Assembly (NCBI RefSeq): GCF_014805625.2 | Contig: NW_023998497.1 | Location: 217,475 to 281,474 of the forward strand | Length of the DNA stretch: 64,000 nucleotides | Source: Glossina fuscipes | Taxonomy: Eukaryota > Arthropoda > Insecta > Diptera > Glossinidae | Reading direction: 5' to 3' | Shown: positions 11,171-24,486 of the stretch, in pieces | Position numbering within the stretch: the stretch's first letter is position 1 | Layout of the letters: every line of letters begins with the position of its first letter | The notes under the pieces: model-generated | What the model saw: the letters and a program-made list of their open reading frames with translations, nothing else | Told to the model about the DNA's origin: nothing | The model's database searches: none | Program-made: the position numbers and the translations under genes

Positions 11171-14100
11171 TGCCAAACATCTCCTCTCGTCACGCTCACG
11201 ATTCAAATGTTTATTGTATTTAGGCACACAACAGCGCATGCTGAGATCAATTCATTTTTCGTGATGTTTGACATCACCCATATTTACTTAAGCGCAACCC
11301 CGTAATTTCAATAGTAAATCTTTGTTTTATTTTTTTTTTTTAAATATTAAAATATTCTGTTTAATCCGTTTATAGGTTTTTCTTATATATTTATTACCAA
11401 AGTAAACAAACTTGTGCTTCCGTTTTTGTTCACAATAAGATTCCAAAACGATTTAATCACGAAAATTTATTATTGGAATTTATAACGTAAGTGAAATTGA
11501 ATTAGAAAACCGAATATAGATCAAATCGATGATTATAAACAGTTTGACTGTAGCCACAGAACGTATTAACAGACTAACGGCACTCGTAAATTTAACGACA
11601 CCCCATCAATCTAACATTAAATACCATCGAGAAGTAAAGGATACAAATTTTTGCAACCTATTACTAAATTATTAATTAACTTAACTGATGGTTAATTTAT
11701 AATTAGAATATAATTTAAATTTTCTTAAATTTACATCAGTACACAAAAGTTGGAAACCTCTGCATTGGCTTTAAAAAAAAAAAAAAAATGAAAAGAAGGC
11801 TCTTAAGTTATCACACATATATGAGTTAACAAAGACGATAGTTACATATTCTACTTTGCCTTCTTCCGCGTTATTGACCCTGTAGGTTTTTACATAAACG
11901 CCTATGTGTTTAAGCGGAGGTTCTTTTTTTAATAAATTGTAACATTTTCTCTTTGCTTTGAAAGGCCATAAAATGTAGCCTTGATGGCACATATACATAC
12001 ATAAACGCACGTACTTGATATTTTTATATTTGAAGAAATAATTTGTGTACTTGATATTAATTTTTTTTTGCTGTTTCTGTAAAAGCTAAGCAATTGTTAT
12101 TTAATAAAATTAAATAAATCAAAAAAAATAAATAAATGAACTGCAAGGTGATGGCATATATCGTACCGAAATGAGCATGTAAATTAAATAGAAAAGGTAT
12201 GTTGGCCTTAAGACGAATTTCGAAGACTCGCCATTTAATTAAATCAATGAAATCATAATCATTTAACATATTATTACTATTTCCGAAGGATAGTTTATAT
12301 TTAAAACTTCCCAGTTTCCCAGACCATGAAATACAAAAGCATCAGAAGTAATAAGAATATTACTTTAAACGACCATTTCTATAGTAGATTATGTCGTCAT
12401 AATTCTTACCCGCGTACATTACTTTGCCGATAAACTTTGCTTTTAATCTGCGCCAACAGTTTATACAACCTGCAGGCAATATCTTGATTGAATCTCTTAG
12501 GCCTTGGGCTTCCGTAAGATTCACAGTATATTGTATTAATAATAATTCGAATAATGGAAGACAATGGAATTCCGTTATTTTTCAGCTTTAGATAATTGAT
12601 CTTAAATTCGATGCAATGCGAGCATGCTTCAAGACTTGCATATATGCTTTTTTTCACTTTTTAACAACTAATTATTCTATTGTCCTCTATGTTAAATTTT
12701 TTTTTGATAATTTGAAATAAGACATGTCTGTCAGTTAGCTACATTCACTGTCCACGTTTTCATCGTTACCTAATTTTTTATTACAAGTCAACTGAAAATC
12801 ATTGCTGAAGTAAAAATATGTATCCTACACGAAATTTCGACAGGTAATGTAAAATTGACAGAAGGGATGTTAAAACTAGCATACTCTCATATCTTGATAT
12901 GAATACTTTATTGATTTATAGGAGACAAAGCAAATTTCCTTACAGCAAAGTTAATTTTAACCCTTTTTACATTACATTAAAGTTAAAGCAAATCACAAAA
13001 TGTAGTTAAAGCTGAATTTAAAATTTTGTTAATTACTTACCATCTTTTAAACGGGTTAAAATTTATTTGGACAATAATAAATTAGCTTTGTTGTAAAATA
13101 TTGCGATTTCCTCATTTTTAGATTGTCATTATTATGTCCTTTGATTTGCATATAAAGTTGCCATATATAAATAAATGCAATTAAAAAAAGAAGAGCAATT
13201 AAAAGAAGTTTTTTAAAAGAAATATTACACTTAAGACAGTGCACTCTAAACTTAGAATAACTTAAACAATTTTGCTTTACTTAAAATACACTTTCCTTAC
13301 ATACACGCATACACGCATACACGCATAGGAATAACCTTTTTCTTAAGAGAGAAAATAAAGAAATTTGAGAATTTGCAAAAAAAGAATAAAAAAAGAGAGA
13401 AAAAAAATGCAAAAAACAGATACAAAACAAATACATAAGTAGGAGAGATAAGATGTACAATACCGTCAACTCAGCTGTCTGCTACAGCTGTTATTTCTTT
13501 GCGTTTTATGCTCATTTCTAATCGATTTTTTATTTGCAATTTGGTGCTTGATTGTTATTTAAATAAACTTTTTCTTTATGGCTCAATTCTTTTCTATCAA
13601 TTTAGTTTTAATAACCAAATAGACATAACGGTTTAACGGCCAGCATTTCAGTACACACACGTAAAATGTACCGTGCATTTGCATTTCACTCAAAATTTTC
13701 CATTTTGTTCTCACACGCTTGGAAAATCTTCGTTTTTTCCTTTTTGCTTACGCCTATAGCAAATATTTCAATAGTTCTAGTTTTTACACCTCTTTGACCG
13801 TTATTTTGCAATGAAAATTCGTTTATTGTGCACATTTTTTTCCTTGAGCTTCAACAGTTTTCGATGTCTTAAATATTCTTAAACTCTTGTAGTCGCGTTA
13901 ATTTACAGATCGTCGTCATTTCGCGCATCAGTGTTGCCGTAAATTGCAATTTAATCTTGCTCTTGAATTTTAGTAACAGTGGATAAGTATTACAGTGCGA
14001 CGGTAACCCTGCCATTTAACTACTAAGCTAATGAATTACATACCCTTTATGATATGAAATATTTCATTTTTTTATTTTATTAATTTATTATCATTATAAT

Positions 14101-14200
14101 ATCATTGATATACGATGAATAAGAAAATCATATCATGTTTGCATATTAAGTAGGCTTTAGAGCAAATCATTTTTCGACCTGATTTAAATGTAAATGCGTT
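11171..14200. other. Non-coding, A+T-rich
   Basis: No repeat family recognised and no gene supported. A minus-strand open frame at 12657-12410 ending at a GTAAGA donor is discussed as a finding. Confidence 0.5.
13303..13326 (+). repeat. 8-bp tandem repeat (ACACGCAT)3
   Basis: Three perfect tandem octamers. Confidence 0.85.
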
Positions 14201-14311
14201 CTAACAGGAAACCATACACTTTAACGGAAAACCATACGCTTTAACTGAGATCCATACACCTTAACGGGAAACTCTAGACTTTAACAGAAATCCATACATT
14301 TTAACGGGAAA
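14201..14311 (+). repeat. 20-bp minisatellite, 5.5 copies
   Basis: Five consecutive 20-mers of the form TTAACgGaAAaCCATACacT begin exactly at 14201, 14221, 14241, 14261 and 14281, followed by an 11-base partial unit. Confidence 0.9.
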
Positions 14312-14497
14312 TTTATTGGTATACGGTACACTTTTCGATATTTTTGAGTACTTCTTTATTAACAATAATTTTCTAAAGACTTTCTTAGCTTCAGGTGGGA
14401 TAGCAACCTAAAATATTTAAGATTTACAACCCTCTTAGAATATAAAAGAGAAATTTGTATATATTTACAGATGAACAAAAAAACTAATTGAACTATA

Positions 14498-14501
<4 letters not shown>

Positions 14502-14548
<47 letters not shown>

Positions 14549-14558
14549 NNNNNNNNNN

Positions 14559-14607
<49 letters not shown>
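14502..14607 (+). repeat. (TC)n microsatellite containing a 10-base N gap (14549-14558)
   Basis: Uninterrupted TC dinucleotides on both sides of ten Ns. The true tract length is therefore unknown, and any open frame across it is an artefact. Confidence 0.97.
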
Positions 14608-14610
<3 letters not shown>

Positions 14611-14611
14611 G

Positions 14612-15364
14612 ATGAGCCTTCTACGCCCATCACATCAGATAATTTTTTGGTAAAACTGATTCAATACATTGTTTCTTTACTCGATTTTTCATTTTTATTA
14701 TGAGATATTCAGATATGTAAACCAATTAAAGTTATTCATTAAGGGCATTTAATTAAAAATTTTAAACTAAAGAATTCACTCGCGTATTCATTCATAAAAT
14801 TATGGATCTACAATTGGGTTTCGAAGTAAGAATATCAGCACATTCTCATTAATATATTCTAACCTAAATTTTATCGGCCCTTTGTAATCAAGTTTACACA
14901 AGAAGCGGTTAGAATTGATTTACCAACCACTTATGTTCTAAGCACCTTTGTTATTTAAAATATCTGAATTGTCAGATGAACGTTGGATTATTCTTTTTCA
15001 AAGTTGAAATCAGATATATCCATTAGAAACTTTGCATAGCGAAATTACCTTGAAATATGAATTGGAAGGTATAGAAAATTTCATATGCTTCCGCATATAA
15101 AAGATAATACTACCGTAAGTTTTTTCACGACTTATTTAGAAATCTAAAAAGTATATAGATATGTAGTAACCTGAAAAGAGTTTTTTTCATTGGCGTAATA
15201 GTACACAAATGGTGAAACTAATAAAAATTTAAAAAAATCTGCCTATACGACATTTGAAACCTTTAAAAATATTTCCCAACCATTCTTTTCATTCCAATTT
15301 TTTTAATGTAATCTTTAATATAACATTCTGAAAGGAATTCGTAGGGACTTTTTATCAAGTTAGT
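14612..15364. other. Nothing recognised
   Basis: A+T-rich unique-looking sequence between the TC microsatellite and the piggyBac-like MITE. Confidence 0.5.
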
Positions 15365-15368
15365 TTAA

Positions 15369-15709
15369 CACGTTAAGGACGGCGTATACCACCGGTGGTT
15401 CACAAGCGAATGCTTTATCTGGCGGCATATACCGCCGGTGGCTCACATCAGTCATAGTTTTGTTAGATGGAAAAAGCTTTGTGGTTAAAAATAATTTTTT
15501 CATTGAAATATTCAAGAGCTTATTTTTCCGTGGGTATGAGCGTAACGTATATGATATAATAAACGTAGAATAAAAGGAACTTACACTTTTGAGTGTAAAG
15601 CTTTGGTAAAGAACATTTTGTGCAAGGCGCCGCCATAGCCAAAGCAAAGTACAATTTTTGATGCCGCCCGATGAAGTGAAATAGGAAAAACTGCGCCGTG
15701 CTTAACGTG
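15369..15709. mobile_element. piggyBac-like MITE (341 bp)
   Basis: Left end CACGTTAAGGACGGCG preceded by TTAA (15365-15368). Right end read on the minus strand is CACGTTAAGCACGGCG, flanked by GTAA, a one-base decay of TTAA. A TTAA target with C-A-C ends is the piggyBac pattern. Just inside the left end is an imperfect internal repeat of CCACCGGTGGTTCACA / CCGCCGGTGGCTCACA. There is no transposase; the minus-strand open frame across it is incidental. Confidence 0.65.
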
Positions 15710-15737
15710 GTAAAGATTGTTTATTAAAAAACAATTT

Positions 15738-16098
15738 AGTAGGCTATGGCCCACCATTAAATACCGTACAGCATTTCGGTTGATACAGTTACTTATATAA
15801 CGACTTTTCGAAATAAGGTCTTATATTCAAAGCGGTCGAAAAAATGGTCTAATCTGAACTATTTTCAATAGCGTTGGACCAAATCAAACCAATGCATCAA
15901 ATTTCACACAAAATACTACGAAACTCGCGACCTGTACGCTGAACTCGCGATAAGTAGATAAACTATCGACCGAAAAGTTAAAGTCGACTTAAAACTGATT
16001 CTGAGCTCATCTTTATAATAAAACGTATAACTATCTTAAATCCTGCCGTCTATGTGTAACAACCTAATAAACCCTTGTAGCACAAGTGGTGCAGGTTA
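15738..16098 (-). repeat. Family A repeat, near full length
   Basis: GGCCCACCATTAAATACCG, GCGGTCGAAAAAATGGTC, TATTTTCAATAGCGTTGG, CTCGCGACCTGTACGCTGAA and CCCTTGTAGCACAAGTGG in order on the minus strand. The GGACAGAC core is lost. Confidence 0.65.
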
Positions 16099-16637
16099 GA
16101 AATCCTGCCCTTTTCTGGTTCAAAATTTGACTTTTCCATTCAAATACTCGCCAATTGCACAAAAAGATATATTTTTAAGATATTTTTAAAGTCTTATACG
16201 TGATCCTTTGGCTATAGTCATACAAATCAATTAATTTTCTTTCAATATGCGCCGTAAAGATAGATCCAGTGTTGCATTTTTGCAAGTTTTCAAAATTTTT
16301 TTTCAAATACCTAATCATGCCCTTAATAATCTCTTCAATTATTATTATTGCATTATCTTTCTTTCGACCCCCAAAAAAAAAAACGATTTTTTGAGCGGTG
16401 CCACCCCCTAACAAAAACACTTTGCAATCCTTGTACATCAATGTGATTTGGCGAGAATGGAGGATCCGATTCGATACAAATACAAGACCAATCGGACCTT
16501 ATCCGATTTAGTTGATAAGAGATAAGTTTGACAGCGATTTGTTTTTTCTTGTTTAGTTTTTATTAGTGTTTTTTCACGCTTAAATCCCTTTTTTCCTTTA
16601 GGACATTTATTCTTAAATATATCTTTTTTAGTTTTTA

Positions 16638-16668
16638 AATATATATATATATATATGTATACATAGTA

Positions 16669-16712
<44 letters not shown>

Positions 16713-16935
16713 GATAGGCATGTATGTACATACACACGTATATATATGTATAAACATATATATTTATCTTTTTATACTCTTGAGTTTAAAACACAAAATA
16801 TTTCTGAATTTGTTCGTTTTGCTGTTGTGTTCGCTTCAAGTACATAATACATTAGTAAATGTATACATACAAACAGCATGTACACTTTTAAATACATATT
16901 TATATATATATATATATATACATATACACATATCC

Positions 16936-16968
<33 letters not shown>

Positions 16969-16971
16969 TAT
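16638..16971 (+). repeat. Cluster of (AT)n microsatellites
   Basis: AT tracts at 16638-16656, 16674-16709, 16899-16920 and 16937-16962, separated by TACATA-type spacer. The Ile/Tyr-rich open frames here are repeat translations. Confidence 0.9.
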
Positions 16972-19633
16972 TCATACAATACGCATATAGTTGTTTTTTA
17001 TTAACATATATTTTTTATATGAAATTAAAAGTAAAAATTACGGAACTCAAAAAAGAATCATTATTTACACTATTACTTATCAGCTGTTAGACAGCAAACT
17101 TCTTTTTTTTACAGTTACTTAGATACAGTAAAACCTTCTTGAAGAAAAACAAAACATTATAATAACCTTATAAAGAACCAAGTGTGAACAGCAAGTGGAA
17201 TTGTGTTGGTCGCGCTGCGTGTATTTGATTGACGAGTCACGAAAATTGTAAACTAAAAATATGCTAAATTATAACTCTTTCAATTTTCCGCCCACTACTT
17301 TATATCAATTTTTATGTACATACCCACACCACCCACCATCAAAGGATATGCTTGTAATAATAATTGTAACACTCTGTTACTAACCGACAAATACAAAACG
17401 TGCGCATGTTCTTGGTCAACATGGAAATTTCGTATCAATGTTGGGGATGTTTTTCTATCCGCTCATGATCGAAAGAATGCAGATAATAAATGGAAACTTA
17501 TCCTTGGAAATATATCCTTGGGGTAAATCCAACTCCTTTTTTTAAGCGGTTTTGAAATGGCACGGTTTACCAATAAAAACAAGTACACTTTTTTACACGA
17601 ATTTTTTTTTAGTGCTTGACATATCAGATGTATGTACGGATGGTAGTGTTTTCGGTCCAGTCCGTAATAAACGTGCACGCTCGTTGTCAAGTGCCAATGA
17701 ATAGTTGCGAAATTGATTTTTATTCCTTTCATTTTCGAAAAGTTTTGGAACAAATTCCCAAATTTAACATAAGCCGCATGTATTTTTTTGCACGATTTTC
17801 TAAGGAACTTACTTACCGCGTAAAAAAGGGAGTTGGGCGTATTTCTAGTTTACTATTACAGCTCAGATCTTTAAAAAAAAACGGCACAAAGAAATAATTT
17901 GAAATTTTATCCGCACATGTTTTAAGACCACTATGAATATGCATTCAAAGGGCCTATTAATAGACCCACAGTTAATAAAATGCTTTATGACATGATGGGT
18001 ATCAAAGAGTAGTTAGTTTTAAGGCGCGAAATATAACGTTCTCAATTTTTTAATTCTTTGCCCTGCAGATTTTTTTGATTCACAGCAAGGGAAGTACGGA
18101 GACATGAAAGAAAATTGTATTGCGTTTGAGAGAAAACGTCGTTTTTAATTTACTTTAACCGTAATATGTTTCGCATAACAGGTAGGAGTAGGTAGGTTTA
18201 TTGTTTTCTTGCTTTTTCTTAAATTTTTGTTTTTAATATTATAGTTATATAATTAAAAATGTTTAAAAGCATTTATTTATCACACATTCTACGACTAAGT
18301 TATAATAATTACTGAATTTCAGGATGAATTCATAATCATTATAATCGTTAGTTCTTACTCATCGGTTAACTCTAGAATTTTTTTTTTTTTTTTACATTTG
18401 TTTTTGTTTTCATTTTTTAACATATATATAATCTTTTTTTTTTTGCAATATTTTCACATATGTTTACAATTTTTCCGGTGTATAGGTGTACGAGTCTAGA
18501 ACTCTTTACATCATTTCTTTATATTTCTTTAATTATTAAAATAATTAATTCCACAAAAGTGTGATTAGGTTTTAATTAACGTAACGTTTCAAAAAAAAAA
18601 AAGAAAAAAAAAAACAATTCGTTGTTGGTCTCTGTAAGTCAGAATGAAAATTAAAGTAAAATAAATGAAATTTTTAAAATAATATTATGAAATAAAAACA
18701 TAATATATTATAAATATTTTCTTTTAAATATTTTTTTCTTTAAAAGTTTAAAAAATATTCCATTATAAAAAGAAATTAGTATAGTTTCCTAAAAATATAT
18801 TTTCTTTTTATTGAGTTCCCATTTTAATAAATAATTTAAAAATTGCTTTAAATAAAATTGTATTTAATAACTGTTTTCTTGTAGATCAAAATTTTTTAAA
18901 CTAATTTTTTTTGCCGTTTTTTTTTTCTTGTAAACAAAAAATTCCCATTTTAATACTTTTTTTTTCCTTTTAATGTTTTAAAATAAATATTTACCGACCT
19001 AGTTAATAAAATCGAACAAAAACGGAAAATTATCCACAGATTTATTATCGAACGCAAGAAAAAACCTTTAAATTAAAAATTTTTAATTTAAAAAAAAAAA
19101 TCAATTTTTTATTTTACGTTTTTTTAAAATATCAAAAGTCTATATTTTTTGCTTAAAAAACTTTCATTTAGTTTTTTTTGTTTATATGTATAAAAGAAAC
19201 ACGTTAAGGAATTTTTCTTTCTCCATATTTTTAATGTAAACTCTAAAAAAAAAAAAGAAAAATTCATAATAATAAAAATTAAAAACAAATGTGTGAATCA
19301 TTTTTCGAAGAATATCTTTAATAAAAAAAAAGAAAAGAAAAATAACTTTTCCGTGTTATTTATTAATTATTTAAAAAAAATTCTTTTAATTCAGTAATTA
19401 AAATATAAATGAAAAAAAAATTTAGAACTGATTTTCTTTTTTTTTTTCGATTATTTTGTGATTTTTGTCTCTCTCTTCTAAATAAAATTATAAATCGCTG
19501 TACAGATGTACATCAGGAACAGCGAAGCCATGATTATTGTTAAGACAATCAATAACGTGCTCGCAAATATATACAGACATCAGTCCTTGGGGCCTTTGCA
19601 CAGTAATTTACGGGCAAAGCCAATGGCTGAATC
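16972..19633. other. Non-coding 3' flank of FBXL20, very A+T-rich
   Basis: 18180-19500 is dominated by A and T homopolymers. It must contain the FBXL20 3' UTR (minus strand). AATAAA-like words (for example near 19360) are too common here to choose a poly(A) site. 17000-18180 shows nothing recognisable. Confidence 0.55.
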
Positions 19634-22600
19634 TCAGAGAATCTCACAACAACGACAATACCTTGGTCGATGTCCAGTAGTAACTGGTGGCGGTGTGACT
19701 GGGGCAAAATAAGCATGTACCTTAATATTTGGTAGATGTTGCTGTCAAACGAAACATAAAGAAATTTCATTATAATAAATGGAAGAATATTTAAAGGAAT
19801 TATATGCTTGCTTGGATTACCTTTAATTTGCGTATGGCTGCCCTGGTAATCATTTGGCAGTCGAATAGCTCAATTCTTTGTAAATTATGACAAGAAACTA
19901 AATGCTCTAATGTACGATCCGTTATAAGAGGACAATTATCCAATTCGAGGACGGATAAACTTTCAGCTGCACAACTTCCGGCGGCTAACTGGCGTATTCC
20001 ATCGTCCGTTATTAGCTCACAGTGGGATAAAGTCTGCAAAAAAAAAAAAAAAATAAATAAATAAATAAAACATATAGCATTTTACAAGGCTCTTCGTTTC
20101 TTTTTGCTTTGACGATAGGTACCAATTTTTCGAGACTTGGGCAACCAGTTGCCAAATGAGCCAATGTTAAGTCGGTAATTTGATTGCACTCTTCTAGATC
20201 CATACGTTCTAAATATTTGCAATTTTTACCCAATGCCTGAAAGCCTAAATCGGTGAAATTGCGACAGCCGGATACTTCAAGGGTATTCAAAAAAGGATTA
20301 TTTTGGGAGAGTGCCATTAGAGAGAGATCGGTCAGTTCGGCACATTTTGAAACGCATAATTTCTGTAGTTTCGGGCAATTATTGGCTATTTGTCGTATCG
20401 ATGAGTCGGTAATATTCTGCAATTACAAACACGATATATATATAAATATATATAATATCAAAATTAAACGCCATAAAGTAGTAATTTTTTTTTTTTTTTT
20501 TTTAATTTACCTCACAGCTGTGTAAGTTGAGCACCATTAGGTCTGGACAAAATTTAGCCAAACAAGAGATGGCATTATCGTTCACCAATTTACAACCTTT
20601 ACTGCAGAATTTTCTTAATTTTGTACAACCGCGCGCTAAAGCTTCAACACCATTTTCCGTTATCAAATGACACCACGAAACATTGATTTCTAACAAATTC
20701 TATATGAAAAGATACAGAATAAAATTTACGCTTCTTCATAAGAAAACAAATAAATAAGTAAAATAAGCAAATTAATGAACCAATGTTCTGCCTAAACAAA
20801 TTTACATCATGTCAAACTCGTTTGCATTTATTTCCGAAGCTCAGTGTATCACGACGACAGAGGAAACGTGCTATGTGCAGATTTTCAACAATAAGTAAAA
20901 TAGAACTCGTTTTATTCGAAACTAGTGTAGTAAAATAGAAGTTCATAATTATACCCTACGCCACTTGTGGTACAATAGGTTTGTGCGGATGTTTGCAATA
21001 TCCAGAACGACTTGAGATGAATCGACCTTTTATCGTAGCGTTCTAAGCTTATCTGTCCGTCCGTCCGGTTTCTCGAAAATATTAAGATATTTTGACGAGA
21101 TTACACCGATATCTTTTGTCATCTATGGTCAACGCTGGACCACTCCCGTATAATGCCTTGTTTTGAAAGGTCGTAAAGTGACGTGGCACACAATTGTGTT
21201 CTTACTTGTTTTTCTATTAATTTTAAAATGTGAAGCTTAGAAATGTATTGGAGACATTCCCAAATAAGTAAACGGTCTCTCTCTGCATTCAGATGGGAGC
21301 GGAGTTAGACGCGGGTACCTCCCCGTCTGCGACCATCAGTGTATTAATAATGAGTATAGGAGAAATGCTACTTATTTCTTGTTGTTTTTTTGTTATCTCT
21401 TCCCTCCATTCATTCCATGGACGTCCATTTTAACACTTCATTTTTACAGTCTGCATCGCTTGGGGCACAGGCTATATTACGGTGTAACAACCCGGAAGGA
21501 CTTACGACAAACTCATCTTTTTTTATACCGATCAATTTAGAACTATTTTGTAAGACAACTTAAGCTTGTCTCGCAAAAGAGAAGGAGACGAGGAAGCGCC
21601 CACACTCTTAGCTTAGACGTGTGCCCAATCGGTAAGTTCGGGTAAATCGGTTATGCCTCACCGACTGAACACTTACTATAATTACGACCAAAGTAAAGTC
21701 TACCGGATTAAGATTTGAACTTGCGAACATCGACTTGGTAGCAGCGGTTTTTACATACTCAGCTATTTATGGAGATGATCTGTGTCCCTCTCCTTGCAGA
21801 TTTTTTTGCATCCCAAAGATATGAGATTGAGATATTTTGAAGAAGTTTGAAAAATGGAAATGGTTTATATCCGCCTTATAAATGCATACTATTTGTATGA
21901 ACGCAAGAAGACCGCGAGAAGGAAAAATCGAATCATCGGATCCAAAAACTTCACGTCAATTTAGAAATGCTACTAATTAGCAGCTTGTGTTAAGAAATTT
22001 TGCAAATTGAAGATTTCATTCATATAAAGATATTTTCAAAATAAAGATTTAATCCAATCCATTTTCAATAGCGTTTGCCCTTATGCCAAATTCGTCAACA
22101 AACCTCGAACAACAAATACAATCCAAAGACAAATATAAGCTTTAATCGATTTTGAAAATGATTCCGTTTTGTTCGATAAAATAAAACTTGGATTTATAGT
22201 AAGTTCTTTTGTTTTTGTGTTAGTGTTACATATATCCTCACAAGCGTAATACACTCTCGCATCACAATTGACGATATAAAAGGAGCCCCAAGTCTGGCGA
22301 AAAAACAGTAACTTTGGCAATCTGTCAAGCATTTCCACAAATATCTATATGGGCAACAATTTCACCTAAGGGTAGCGGTCACGAACATAAAAGATATAAT
22401 AATTTCAAGAGAAATAGCAAAACTGATTCATTTTTTGATATCTAATTTCCACTTCTTTTTGAAAGGAACTAATTATACGTTGAAATGGGTTAAATTTCAT
22501 GCTAATGTTCACCTTTATGCGGGCCTCGATATCTTAAAGCAAGGATTTGCTACCTTTGTTACGTTATCAAGTCTCCTCGGAGGGAAGAAATTCTTTATGT

Positions 22601-23590
22601 GCTTTCCAACTTATAATTAAACAAATCGCCGAATGGAAATCTGGGTAGTTCTCTTTAGTCATTGTTTCATCACTTGAAGTTCACACTCGTCTCATATTTT
22701 AAATAATAACTGAATAAAGCGCTGCTTGTCGTCATATTATCGCTGATACGAACGATTCCCGAAAATTTCAATTTGTGGTAATTCGTCGAAGGTGAATGTC
22801 AACGTAAACAATTTGCAATTAACGCATATCGATAAATGTGACACATATGTCTCGCACAATCTGTTCTTACCAAAGTGAAAATTTAAAGTGTCATAAGGTT
22901 TATCCATTTCATTAGAATGAGCTCTGCTAGTCTTTTATTGTAATAAGTTAGGCATTGTTTCGAAATGATTATTCACTTATTCAAATATACTGAAGAATTC
23001 TGAAGATTATTGTGTCTAATTGTAGGAGCGTGGGTGGGTGGAAAAAAACAAGCAAAGTTGAACGAAAGTAAGTTGAAGAAATCTTTAGTTGTATTTCTCC
23101 TTTCGAATGAAATAAACACTAAGGGATATTATTGTCGGAAACAGATGTTGCTTTGAAATGCTTTTGCAATATTTTAATAATCGGCACTTTTCGAAACAAA
23201 AGCGAAAATATTCCCTTCGAGTATACTGTGCACTAATGACCTTAAGCGTTTTTCACACATCTCCCTAATGATTGATTGTGGGGAGAAACTTAAAAGGCAG
23301 GAAAAACAACAAGGTAAAATGCAAACAATGGAGAACAAAAACAAAAATGAAAGTAAACATGATTGCGTTTGAAAATCAACGACTATTACAACAATAATAA
23401 TAATAATAATAACAATAATACTAAAGCATACATTCATTTTCAGCGTTCACCATAGAATCCTTTCTATTCAAGGAAATCAAGCTTTTTTTCTGTTGCTGGG
23501 CTGATGGAGGCCAAATTTATTGACTATGCAATATTTTGTATATAAAACATACACATACACATGCACGTTAATGTATATTGATGTATATAA

Positions 23591-23636
<46 letters not shown>

Positions 23637-24450
23637 AGAAAAAGTGGGCCAATGTAAAATAAACTAAAAAAGCAGAATATAAGAAGAAGAAGAAGAAGAA
23701 GAGCATACGAAGCAGCCACAAAGTCAAAGTAAATAAGTGAGTAATGTATGTATACATATACAGTTACATACAAATATATTATTGTAGATATATAATGGGG
23801 AAAACCAAAATATTACAAAGGTTGTTGCATATCTAATGGGAAAATAATGTGTTGTGAAGAGAAAAAGCATTTAGTAAAAAATATTTAAAATATACTCCCC
23901 ATATCCGCTGAGGTAAGACACGAACTTACATACATATAAATGTAAATGTAATGTAAATGTTTTCAAAAATGTGTAGTAATACGAAAAACTAGGCCATGAA
24001 GTGTAAAAGGAGAAATGGAGATCTGTGATTTGCTTTCCTCCCTAAGCATTATTAATTTATAACCAACCATCTCTTCCAGTGAATACAATAAAACGACACC
24101 AAGGGAGGACTAAGCACATATATACATACATATAAATATACGTATGTAAATTCATATATGATGATGAATAAACATACACGTTAAAAATGACAAGAATCTA
24201 ATTGTAAAAACTAAACTGAGAGCGAGAGTATTCTGTTTGTTGCCATTATTATTATTCTACTCTTCTTTTTTAAGCCTCAATATGTCAAGTTTGTTTATAT
24301 TATCAAAATGCAGCCTATAACAAGGACATGCAGGCAAACGCATGCAAAATACATACAACTATGGAACGTAACGAAGAAGAAGAAAACTGAACACATATAA
24401 CGGCCACAGTAACAACAGCAACAATATTTAAAGAAAAAATCAATGAACCA

Positions 24451-24486
<36 letters not shown>

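Noticed and set aside
14488..14703. Open frame of alternating Leu-Ser
   Set aside because: Translation of the TC microsatellite including the N gap.
20012..20696. Single open frames treated as separate LRR proteins
   Set aside because: They are exons 6 and 7 of FBXL20 read through their donors into introns; the extra tails are intronic.
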